Positions 1 through 10,976 of a DNA stretch of 64,000 nt are shown piece by piece. The notes beneath the pieces are model-generated. The model made no database searches. It was not told the origin of the DNA and worked only from the letters and a program-made list of their open reading frames with translations. The stretch's first letter is position 1. Every line of letters starts with the position of its first letter. Source of the DNA: Hypoxylon rubiginosum (lineage: Eukaryota; Ascomycota; Sordariomycetes; Xylariales; Hypoxylaceae); NCBI GenBank assembly GCA_902806565.1, contig CADCXA010000056.1, forward strand, positions 930,001-994,000, given 5' to 3'. Both the position numbers and the translations under genes were made by a program.

Positions 1-630
1 GAAAATCCCATCCGAGAAGGTGTCGCGCCGCACAAGGATGACAAGACCAAGAAGGATGTCCCGGCCGGTGCTCGATGGACTAAGATCAACCGAAAGCTAA
101 TTAATCCTGCCGCCCTGGAGATCGGCAAGGAGCGCTTTGAAGTCCGTGATGACTTCGTCATCGTCCTTCGTGTCTTGAGCAAGGAGGAAATCCAAGCCTA
201 CGCCACCGCCACCGCACAAATAAGAGGTATGCTCCATAAGCCTAGTCAAATTTCTATATATGTTGAACCAGTCGCTAACCAGATATCAGAAAAAAAACGA
301 AAGGAATATGAGCAGGAGTTGAAGGGCGAGCGTGAGCCCGACCAGGATCGTGATCGCTCGGACGAGGAGAAGCGAACCCGCCGGCACCGCCGCAACCGCG
401 ATGACGACTACGAGTACCGGCGGGACCGCGACCGGGACGATGACCGGGAGAGAGACCGCGACCGTCATCGCCGGCACCGGCGCGGGTCGGACTCGGATGA
501 CGAGGGCCGTGAGCGCCGTGCTATCGAATTCGATACTAGTAGCACTAGCCGTCACGAACCCCGGTCTCATCGCTCCCATCGTGATCGAGACTACGAGTCG
601 ACTACGGTCAACTCGGATGACAGGCGCTAA
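1..630 (+). CDS. DUF8035-like protein, 3' part
   Basis: This is the C-terminal part of a protein whose start lies left of the window. Reading begins in frame at base 1. A conserved segment includes RWTKINRKLINP and ends with VIVLRVLSKEEIQ, which I recognise as the fungal DUF8035 type. An intron at 227-289 (63 nt, GTATGC donor, GCTAAC branch, ATATCAG acceptor) is a multiple of three; removing it joins ...ATAQIR to EKKRKEYEQE. The tail after the intron is almost entirely Arg/Asp/Glu/Ser/His with many RDRD and RHRR stretches, resembling the charged tails of nuclear RNA-associated proteins. The stop is TAA at 628-630. Function is unknown; a nuclear location is inferred from composition only. The family call rests on recall of the motif. 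Confidence 0.8.
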   Translation, partial: ENPIREGVAPHKDDKTKKDVPAGARWTKINRKLINPAALEIGKERFEVRDDFVIVLRVLSKEEIQAYATATAQIRGMLHKPSQISIYVEPVANQISEKKRKEYEQELKGEREPDQDRDRSDEEKRTRRHRRNRDDDYEYRRDRDRDDDRERDRDRHRRHRRGSDSDDEGRERRAIEFDTSSTSRHEPRSHRSHRDRDYESTTVNSDDRR

Positions 631-1181
631 GCTGTTACCCACCAAAACTATTTAACTAGGCGCTTACCCTACGATTTGGATATATGATTTTACGATATAC
701 ATGATTTACATGATTTACACACGTCCATTCTTTTTCTGCATATACGTCATTCAGCGAAAAGCCTATCTGTCTTATCTGTTCGACTTGGATCGGATCTAAA
801 CCATGTGGGGAGGGAATATAGAGAACCAAGATACCAGGGATGATGATGTAGGATGGGTGGGATTGTATATGGGGGAGAAGAGAGAAGAAGAGCACGGAGA
901 TCTGCTGGGAAGAATGCCGTTTGTTCTCTTGATACATATAACCCTACCCTATGCCTTTTCAGAATCCCCCCTTTTTCTCTGTTTGAGTACGCGTGTCTGG
1001 GCTTGGGACGTGTTTGTCAGGTGAAGGAAATATCATGGGGTCTCTCACGAGACGGGATATCGGGGCTTATGGGATTTTGTTTTGCTAGATGTCTACTGTG
1101 TTGTTGTTGTTATGTAGAGTCGGTCGCTTTTCTCTTCTTTCTATGGGTTTTCTACTCATTTTTTTTTATTTCTGTTGTCAC

Positions 1182-1206
1182 CGTCGTCGTCGTCGTCGTC
1201 GTCGTC
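1182..1206. repeat. (CGT)n microsatellite
   Basis: About eight CGT units lie in a T-rich tract downstream of the DUF8035-like gene. It is probably 3' flanking or UTR sequence. Confidence 0.9.
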
Positions 1207-1845
1207 TTTTTAAAAATTCATCCAAAAATCTGATACCCAAAGTTTTTACGAAAGAACCCGAGAGAGAAAGAAAAGAGTTGGGATACCAAAACGTCAACCT
1301 CTTTTTTTCATAGATATACCCCGTAGATTTTTTTTTTCATTCTCTTCTTCGTTTCTATCCGAGTCTTACCTAGGTACCCAAGACTAATGTCGCTGCCGGT
1401 CGTCTGGCTTCCTGCTTTAACGTAAATGATATGTGACTTCTTACCAACCTTGCCTACCTCTCCCCCGTCTGTGCCGTTTGGAGTGTAGCACGAATAACTT
1501 CTAGTATCTACTCGGACAAATTGTACCCCCCTTTTTTATACCCACCCATTTACACTGTAGGTAGGTAGGTCCTCGTACAGAAAAAACGCACGTACCCGTT
1601 CCCGCTTCGTACCGTTTTTTTTTCATTCCTTCCTTCCCCTCCCTTCCCGTCATATTCTCCCACCCCCGTCGCCGCCGCGTCGGCCCGCCCGTGGGAAAGG
1701 GTATGCACGTAGCCACTTTCACTGCCTCGTGTCTTTCCCTTTTTCCCAAGGACCGGTTTGGGTAAGTACGTGTCAATGTCAACCGTTGGGGCTTGTGTGT
1801 ATTATGTATGTATCTAGAGCTGATGTGGCGAAAGGTACTTACATG

Positions 1846-1895
1846 TAGGTAGGTAGGTAAGGTACCTAGCTAGAGATGCGGTGGTACCTACCTAC
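1846..1895. repeat. TAGGTA repeat island
   Basis: TAGG repeats (1846-1859) are followed by inverted CCTA copies, forming short palindromes around TACCTAGGTA-like cores. The same motif recurs in many intergenic stretches of the window. Confidence 0.8.
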
Positions 1896-2011
1896 TGTAT
1901 AGTCCTTGACGGTGGCGGTTATGAAGTGAGACAAAGTTAAATAAAATGGCGTTTGTTAATAAGAGAAAATTACCTTATGATCATACGATGAAAAGGGGGG
2001 GTTTTATTAGA

Positions 2012-2038
2012 GTGTATGTATGTATGTATGTATGTATG
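2012..2038. repeat. (TATG)n microsatellite
   Basis: Six to seven tandem TATG units in non-coding DNA. Confidence 0.9.
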
Positions 2039-2275
2039 AACTGATCTGCTTGCTATTTCCCGTTAGGCATGTATGTATAGCTTACGTGCCTATTCTGAGA
2101 CCTTAGGCAGTTGACCTGAGAGAGCAACGGTGGAGTAGAAATCTCGTGAGATATATGGCCGGCTCTTTTACACCCTATTGTCTCTCCTTACAGCTTCATA
2201 GACGAGGAGAGGGAGAAGGCGAGTAGCTCTCGGAGTACATTAATTAATAAGAGCATGATTAAAAGATCAGCCATG

Positions 2276-2298
2276 CTCTCTCTCTCTCTCTCTCTCTT
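2276..2298. repeat. (CT)n microsatellite
   Basis: About eleven CT units in non-coding DNA. CT runs of this kind often mark fungal promoters, but no gene follows directly. Confidence 0.9.
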
Positions 2299-3652
2299 CC
2301 AGCTTCGTATGGACCTCATCTGTTGTAATACTTGATCCGCTTCTCACCCATTCTCCTGTCGCTTATCTAGTGCCGTTAACCGGGGCGGCAAGCGAAGGAG
2401 CCGGGCCTGAGACTCAACTCGCTCATCACCATTTTTATTTTTATTTTTACATGGAGGTGGTTGATCGAAGAGAGTCACTTACCTAACTTGGCCTGCCTAC
2501 CTAAGGTATCTAGGTTTAGGCAAAAGGTAACTTGTTAAATAACCTTTCACGATCCAAGTCCCGTCAATCTAAGCTCGTCTGTTCGCGTCCTTTACCAAAG
2601 TAACCTAAACGACTTCAAATGACTTTGCTGTGGCGAAACGGCGTAGAATAGACGCCAGTAGCATCATCCCATCCGCCATTGAACAAGGTCAAGGCATCCA
2701 TCTTCCTGCTCTAGCTGAAAAATCTTAACTGGACTACATGTCTCGACGACTTAGATCAACTTTAACGTGACGACATACGATCTACGTGCAGGTCCATGGG
2801 CACATCCTAGTAATGCGAGTAACTCCTATATATCTGACCACACACATATTGTACAACACGCGCCTCATAAATAATAACGAGATCATTATTGCTATTAACA
2901 TTGTACTCTCTCATCTTCCCCTCCTCATCACATCTCTTCATCTCCTATTACGATCGAACCAGCCATCAGCCATCAACAGTCTTAACATCATCCCTACACC
3001 GACTCCTCCATATACTGTTTCGACCCCCCCTTTCTCCTTCCCCCCTTTTTCAACCTTGCCTCCTATCAACATCTACCAAGTAATGACGAAGCCACAGACT
3101 GCCTGCATTTGGTATCTTCCCTCATGAGACGACAGTTTTGTTTTTTTCCTTACATTTTCCTTTTCCATTTTTTTTCTTCCCCGACAACCACCATCCTTGG
3201 TACACACACAACAAACTCCTCTAACCTGAAATGTTCCCATGTCCCCTCGACCCCTGAATGGAAACCCGAAGACTCGAATGAACAAACGACCATATAAAAT
3301 ATTTAAGCCAGTTCATCAACCCCCCGTCAACAGGGGTAAGAGAAAAAGCCTCATTCCGCAGATAATTGTGAAAAAAAACCATCATTGTCGTAAAGAGCCG
3401 TCAAAGAATCTCACTTTCGAGGGGACGGATGCTGTTGAAATGCAGCATTAAATTGAAACTTGAAGGAAGGGTAGGGGGAAAAGAATTGAATGAGAATTGA
3501 AGCGCACTGCGCCCTTCCCTTCAGAAGCGAGTCGTGGTCATTCCATAAAAGAACCGGTCGTATATCGTTAGTCTTCTTGTTTTTTTTCTTTCCCTTTTTT
3601 CCCCTTTTCCGCAAATATACTAAGCGCAATATAAATATAATACAAATGTACC

Positions 3653-3717
3653 GCGCAACGTATGTTGCGCAAGGTTTTTTTTTTTTTTAATGCGCCCTGC
3701 GGAAAAAAAAAAAAAAA
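3653..3717. other. Perfect hairpin flanked by T14 and A15 runs
   Basis: Arms GCGCAAC (3653-3659) and GTTGCGC (3664-3670) enclose a GTAT loop. A run of about 14 T (3675-3688) and then a run of about 15 A (3703-3717) follow. The layout resembles a bidirectional terminator, but eukaryotic Pol II does not generally use hairpin/T-run terminators, so a role is unproven. It lies about 320 bp beyond the stop of the DUF8082-like gene. Confidence 0.55.
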
Positions 3718-4033
3718 GATGGATACGGCCGTAGAAAGCAACGCATGGAGACAATAATTAGGCGAGTCGTGGTGAGTGGCGGCGCAATGGCGGTCGGGTA
3801 TCATTTGCAATATAATGCGTGATAAACAAGGCAGCGGAAGACTCAGGATTCATCATCCCGCTTCTCGCCGCGGCGCATTCGTTCGCTCCACCTTCTCTTA
3901 CCCACTCGGGTTTCGTAATGAGGTACCATAGTCCTCACATCTTGCGTCACACCTTCAATGGTGGTGCACGTCTTGTTGCGGTAGCAATCAACTATTACAG
4001 TTAGCAAACACGCGCGGCACGGGGTAGGGAATA

Positions 4034-6732
4034 TTAGGTGGGCTCACGAGCTCGCTGTAAGAACACTGTTCTACCAGCGAAGACACGGCTATGCATCCAT
4101 GCCATACGGTAGGCCAAGTCGTTAAGACGGACCTCCTTCATGCGCGTGGCTTTTCTAGTCCTTGGGATAGCAATCTCGTCTTCGTTGCCGTCCGACATAG
4201 GCGCCTTAACCATGACTCGTTCTCTCACGTTGCTCCTTCGCGCGCGTCCAGTTCGGCCGGCGTCAACTTCAACGCCGTCGTCACTTAGATCGTCCTCGAA
4301 GAATCGACTGCCAGTGGCGCTAGGAGGCGGACTTTGCATCTCACAGGGGAAATAGCTTCGCGGGAACACGGCAGAGCTCTTGCGAAACGAGTCGGGAATC
4401 TCCTTAGGATTGACGTCCTCGAGTGTCACCTTTACTCGGAGCCGGGAATTACGTTTGTTGTCCTCGACCAGGATAAACTTTCGTTTCTTACCATTCGGGA
4501 TGTCGGGAAACAAACCTTCCGGGTTTTTGTCGTCGTCGTCTCTGCTCGCGCGCCTAGCTGCGATAGAACTAGGAAGAGTACCGGGAAGTCCATCCTGGAT
4601 GGGCGGCATGGAAGACCCCGAGGCGGGAAGGCTAGGGTATTGTTGAGGATACCCAGCAAAGACCTGAGCGGGACGGATATCGTCCGAAGCGCTAGATCCC
4701 GGGCCCGTGGGTGCTTGATGGTGATGGTGATGAGATCCATCCACGTATTCTCCATCCCCTATACAGACATTCAGATTAGCGGACTATACCAGAGTCGAGA
4801 AGCTAATCTGCGTGAACTAGGAGCTGCGAAAGAACTGGAGCGACATGATATTTGCAATTTGTGACAGGGTTCCAATACAAAGAGGCAGTAACGTGTGTTT
4901 GTGATATGTGCGCTTGGTGTGTTTGTGCAGTGTAAATGCAAAGCAAAGGCCATGCAACGTTTGCTAGCAGACAGACGACTAGACCGTCCCGAACCAGCAA
5001 GGACTACCAAGTGCGTGGCAACTAGATAATGTACAGAGTAGTGCCAGTCCCCCCAGTGCTCCTAAAAGCGCCTGCGGCTTTGCGCCGTTATATAAACATG
5101 AAAAGGCAGCCATTCCAAAATAACCAAAACAGGCACGAGGTATAATGATAAAAGGTATCAGGTAATTGCACAAAGATAACGGCAACAGCAGCAACGACAA
5201 TCAATAACAACGCATGAATCACATCTGGTGAAACATACCGACTTCGTCTCCTCCACCCTGAGCGCTTCCTTCGTGGGCGTGGTGGTGGTGTATCTGCGGA
5301 CCCATGTTGCTCATCCCAGGCTTCCCCATGGGCGTACCGCCACCGGGGCCGATGGCGCCAGGGGTCGACATCCCTGCCGGGCCACTGGGACCGGACATGT
5401 GTGTGGAATGGGGGGCTTGAACCGCCTTGCGATTGTTCATCTTAGCCATCCGACGCACACGTCGGCTTCGCAGTCTGGGATCCTGATTGCTGTTTCGCCA
5501 GCTGTCGACCGCTCGCTGGATTAGTCCTCTCTTCCCGCGGAGGCATGGGTTAAGCTGAGCCAGCGCCCATCCGACCGTGTTGCACTCCGTCTCGTACTGC
5601 AACCGGTTCCCACGATACTGGTCTTTCGGGCAGCAGGCCCTAGGATAGACACAATTCTCGGTCTTGAAGTCGCTCCCGAGTTCGTCCGTGTTCACGGACT
5701 CGACGTCGCAGCGAATTGTGTACTCCATCTTTACCCTGTCGCGAGAATACTCAAACGCAATCCACTGAACACCGTTATTATCCTGTCTCACGACGAGTGG
5801 GGTGGTCGCCGGGATTGGGCCCGGGGCCGCATTGTTGTTATTCACGCCGCCAGGAGTTGTCGAACCAGTGGGAGTCGATAGCTGTCCACCATTCTGATTC
5901 GGCTGCGCGTTCCCCAGCGGCCCAGGTGTAGGTCGCTGCAACTGAGGAGGCATCTGAGGCTCCATCTTGGTGTGTCGAGGGCTGCCCGTCATTCCCGTTT
6001 GCTGCGCATGTTGGCTAGCGTGCTGCGTCATCTGATGCTGCGGTGCTGAATGAGACATCATCATATTCGGCTGCGAAGCCATGGACTGGTGGGGTTGCTG
6101 AGCATGCTGCTGATACGGTGAAGGTGCTTGCGGAGGCATAGAAGAGTACTGCGGCTGTTGCGCGCCATAGTACATGGACTGCGGCTGCAGTTGCGACGCT
6201 GGTTGGCCGTAGATACTTCGATGCTGGTCGTGACCAGACGGCGACGCGACGGAGGCGGGCGAGTTGGATTGAGGCGTATGATACGACATAGGGGGATACG
6301 GTCGAGGCATTTGGGCGGCGGCCATCATCTCGGAGGTGTCTAGCGACGTGTGAGCTTACTTTGCGCTGGCAACAAACGAACGCGCGCGCGCGTGCGACGC
6401 GACGAGAACTCACCTGCGGACGTATATCCGCTTGTCGTGCCCGGAGTGCTGTAGGGGCTCTGGTGAGCGTAGTATGGCAAGCCGTCTTGCGCGTGCTGTG
6501 CGGCGGGCGCGTGTCCTGTCTGCTGGTAGGCCGGTTGTATGGAGTGGTTGGACGAGTAGGCCGACGGGTGTTGCGACTGTTGCTGGGGCGCCTGGTGATG
6601 TTGCTGGTGGACGATACTCGAGGGCCGAGGATGCTGGAGGTGCTGGGGAGGCGCCGGACCCTGCTGGTGGTGGGGATGATGCTGCATAGAGGAGACAACC
6701 ATTAGTCCTGAACTCTGAAGTGTCGAAGCCAA
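4034..6732 (-). CDS. DUF8082-like Gln/His-rich fungal protein
   Basis: Three exons, 714 aa: 6732-6414, 6339-5239 and 4758-4034. Introns are 74 nt (GTGAGT...CTAG) and 480 nt (GTATGT...TATAG). Exon phases match and the total is 2,145 nt. The N-terminal ~280 residues are low complexity, rich in Gln, His, Pro and Ser, as in transcriptional regulators. Residues ~287-412 hold a conserved Cys-containing domain with VQWIAFEYSRDRVKMEYTIR, NCVYPRACCPKDQYRGNRL and NTVGWALAQLNPCLR, which I recognise as fungal DUF8082. The C-terminal exon begins with a His run and has basic and acidic patches. A nuclear regulatory role is inferred only. If the 480-nt intron is retained, translation ends after six more codons (GMFHQM, stop at 5219), giving 479 aa with the domain but without the last exon. 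Molecular function is unknown to me. Confidence 0.85.
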
Positions 6733-9700
6733 ATAGTAGCGACAACCATGAAAAAAAAGAAAGTTGAAGTAGGACGCGTCGGTATATTTTTATTTTACTT
6801 GACACTGTCCAGGTCCAAGGAACTTAAACATCTCTTAATGACGAGGTTTAACGGGTGAGGCTTGCTTAAGCGACGGGGGGGAGGTATAGGTTATAAGACC
6901 GGGGTGGCCCCTAAGCATACTACCGTAAGAGATAAAAGAATTGCAGTACCAGGAAATGACACCACCAGGTGCTTGCTCCTAAAAGGGAGGAGTGGATAGG
7001 AATCGGAAGCGGAACCCGAAGGTCTCAAAGTTCACCAACTAGGTTCTCCTTCAAGCCTATTTGGGACGCGACATCAACAACGGACGCCTCGAACACGATC
7101 GGGTAAGAAATGAGAATATGTGTATACCTCCGACAAGGGGGGAAAACAAGCCAGGAACGAAACAAAGAGCGACGACAAGCAGATTTGAGATCGGGACGAG
7201 GGGTTCAAAATGCGACGACGAGAGAAAGCAGGGCCAACGATATTTGAACTTGCATACAAGGTGAGATGTGTGTGGTATGGTAAAAGGTATGAAAATATCG
7301 AGGTAGAGATAGGTACTCCTGGCCGTGCCCTTCTCTATCTGTACATAGACAGATACGTACTTCGTACTTCGTTCGTACTATGGTACTGTGGGATAGGCGT
7401 GTATAACTGGGGCGTCCCAAGGTAGGTATATGGATGGGGCTTATTATGTATCGATATGTACGTCGCAGAAGCCTCTCTCGTTCCGGGATAATTAACAGGA
7501 ACGATATGACTGCTTAGTTTGGCAGAAGAAGGACGTGCGATGCCTGCGGCAAAGCATGAAATGTGAAAAATAGGAAGAGAAATCGAAGTTGGAGATTTCG
7601 TGTTAGGGTGTGGATGGATTAATGGATCAAGGATCCAGATGTGGGACATCGCATGGAAGAAACGTGACAGGGGGCAGGGGGGCGACTGCATTTTTAGATG
7701 AAGTGGCCAATGGCGGCGCGGCCAAGGAGGGCTAGGCTACCCGATGAGGTATTCTATGCCCGGGGCTAGCCAGCAGTGCAAGGGGGGGAGAGAAGGAGGG
7801 AGGGAGGCCTTTGGCGAAGCTATCAGGGAGTAAGGCGGTGTGTAATAGTACTGTACGGGGGCGTCATGGGCAACAATTAGGTACGGAGGTACGCCGGTAC
7901 GCTGGTACGCGTGCTGGTACGGTACTCGAGCAGTTCCCAGTCCCAGTCCAAGTCCCAGTTGTAGCTGCAGTTGCAATTGCGTGTAATTCTACGCGCAGAC
8001 AGGGGCAGGGCAGCAGGGCAGCAGGGCAGGCAGGGCATGCTAGAGAGAGAAGATGTACCCATAAGAGTATCCTCAGTTGTATTGTACCCACGACGACGAA
8101 ACCTCTCGTCCAAGCATTGCAGGCATTGCAGGCGTAGCAGGGCATTAAGATGACCCCTTGCTAGAAGGGACAGGGACATATGTTCGGGGCTAGCAGCGCA
8201 AACTACGCCAAAACTAGGAGATCCTCACATTGACATTGCCATTAGCGTTGGCATTGGTATTGAAACTTTTCGTAACCGGTCAGTCTTCCGTCACTTGGCT
8301 GCGAAACGTAACTCGTTCGCCAGACTCCTATCCTCTGCTTGAATTATGAATCAAAATGGTGGGTGGGTGTGGTGACAGCCAGCGACTGCTGAAGCCCCTT
8401 CACACTTTATTGGAGAATTGTATCTGTTGTATCTGGTCCACTTGGAGCCAACAGCACCACTCCTCGCTCTTCGCTCTCCGTTAGCTGGGCACGCTTGTGA
8501 ACATGTACATAGTATCGTGTACGACTTCGGTCGAATATTACATAGTACATGTTTTTTTTCTTCTCCCTTTCCCTTTTCCTGTTTTTGGAGATAAAGTCTA
8601 TCGCACTAACCGAACTTGCTGTGCATGTTGGATGTGGGAATTGAGCCGGAGAGATTTGATCCTACAGCGCTAAAGCAGAGGTTTGCAGGTAGTGTCAAAG
8701 GAGATATCTCGAATGGACTCGACCCCGTTAAACCCGTTGAACTTTTTTTAAGCCGTAACTTGAAGTAGAAAGGTCGCACTACGACGTCTCTACCAAACAG
8801 GCTCTAGCCCTCCAGCGACCATATACTACTATGTAATATCCCCATCTGATCTGGGTACTGGCGCCATCTATCGAAAGATCGGGTGCAAACGTAGAAGATA
8901 TATGAGGTCCAGAAGCTTTTGATCAGATTGATAACAGTGTGGCTGGTACGCAAGACGTACGGAGTAATGAAATAATAGAACCGTGAATTAAGAAAACAAA
9001 CACGAAAAATAAAACTCCTCTCTCCCCCGCATCCACTTGAACCGGGGTGGCCATCACGGGCACGTCAACGTTCTGAAGGTTCCTGGTAGGGTCAGGCATC
9101 ATCATCCTTGAATACAGAACCGGGGACGCTAAGGTAACCCGCACAAGCCCTGTTCCAGAAGAATAGCCCCCCCGGTCACTTGTGAAACAAGATGCTCCCC
9201 TGCAATTCCGTTCATTTCAGGACTGATCTAAGGCCAAGTCTTTGCGACGAAGCCCCGCGATTCTCTGAAGACGAAAAGGACGAAAAAAGGACATAACATA
9301 GGGGTATCTGGTATCTGGTACCTTCTGGGCATCCTATCCCGAAGGTTTAAACCACAGCGGCATTTCAATAGCGATCTAGTCGCCTGAAATATATGCTTTC
9401 CTTTTTTCTTTTTTCTTTTTGCCGCGGGACGGCTAGGGGTCGGTCCATGCAAGCAATGCGATGCCACATGCCTGTGCTGACTCGAGTCACTGGACCGAAG
9501 TCTGCAAGCCCGCAGATCTACGTTTAGGTCGTAACGCTTGCTCCAAAACTTAAGGTACGGAATCGAGAAATCGCATGAGGTAAAGGAACCTAAACTCACC
9601 GGGTCCGGACGTTGCTCCTCTTTCACGTAAGCGTTAGAAGCTTGTCGATGCTGCCCCATCTTCATGATCATTGTAGATCTGGTCAGAGGGTTTAGGTTAC

Positions 9701-10961
9701 TCGGAATGAGTTGGTAGGAAGTTGTCGGTCCTGTCTGTCGTACTATGTATAGTACTATTATATCTCGAGTCAGCAAAACCACAAACGATGAACTGTATAT
9801 ACATCTATTCATTCCCCACACGACCCAGCTCGGTGCAGCCGTTGGAAAATGCCATGCGTTGTGGGAAACGTGAAAAAGCAGGTGGATCGACAGCAGGAGA
9901 CCACACCATACGCGAGAAAGAATAAATTCTCCGCATGTCTCAGAAGCCGGGATGAGCATCATGGTTCCATGCGTGCGCGCAAGGGAAGCAAGCTTGCTTA
10001 GGAATGAATATAATAAGGCTGAGCATACTCACACTGGTGATGGCTACGTTCCTCCGGTGATTAGGTAACGGATAGCTGCTATAAATGCAACAATAGAAAA
10101 GAGAGACTATAATCGTCCGGTACTTCGGATACGAAACGATGGGGTGGCTGACTTCTTTTCTACCGAGAGATCAGTGATGCATCATAGTCTATAATGATGA
10201 GAAATATAGATGGCCGTTAGAAAAATAATAAGTATTAAAAATAGTAACATATATCGATAAGGGGATGTATGTTTTAGCAAGGGCGTAGCAAATGACAGAT
10301 GTATGCAACTTCCTTCAGCTGAAAGCTTGCCCGAGAAAATAAAAAAAATATTGCGCTGGGGCTAGGAATGGGGGTCCGTTTGGGGTCGATCGACTCCTAC
10401 TATGTACGTGTTGACTGGGAGGGTATGTACTAGTACGTATGAAGACTCATGGGTAATCATAGCTATGTCATCGAAGGCAGGTAGCAGACGTTGGACAATC
10501 GTGCAAATAAGAAATTGACAAATAACGTTAAACGTTATACGTACCTTCGGATATAAGAACTGATGATTAGTAGTTATAAAGTCGGGGCAAACCGTAGCAC
10601 GCCGAATGCGAATGCTGGACAAACCGAACTTAGGGTTCCGGTTCGCGGGTCTCGACAGAATCCCACGTTTCCCTCGTGGCGTTTTTTGTAGCTTGCAAGG
10701 TCGAACCTTTCAGCTGGTATCGACGAGGCTAAAATCCCGTTGTCTCAGGCACGAGCCTCTGCGATGCCTGCAAAATCTTGCAGATGGGCTATGCGAATCA
10801 ACCAGGGAAACGACGTAATGTCCTGCAAGCTACCTGTCGTGGCCGGGTCCCAGGGGCTGGATCTGTGCTTCCCTATTAGTCCATGCATGGCAGCCTTGTC
10901 TAGTCAGATGCTGTCAAAAGAATCGAATAAGTGCACATGGTTCCCCAAGATGGATGGGTGA

Positions 10962-10976
10962 GGGGGGGGGGGGGGG
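10962..10976. repeat. G15 homopolymer
   Basis: A run of about 15 G bases in the gene-poor region, followed shortly by further G runs. It could form a G-quadruplex or be a sequencing weak point. Confidence 0.85.

Larger units (their letters stand above)
631..4033. other. Long intergenic region between two convergent 3' ends
   Basis: No convincing coding sequence is seen. It holds simple repeats (CGT, TATG and CT runs), TAGGTA islands and several long T or C+T tracts. A CT-rich block at about 2880-3065, resembling a fungal core promoter, is followed only by short open frames such as the 14-codon frame at 3083-3127. A perfect 7-bp hairpin with T and A runs sits at 3653-3717. At 3.4 kb this is long for a gap between convergent fungal genes, so an unrecognised non-coding transcript is possible. 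Confidence 0.6.

Noticed and set aside
9228..9962. 244-codon minus-strand frame
   Set aside because: Composition is random, there is a long Lys run from a repeat, and it crosses an apparent GTGAGT donor; no family features.
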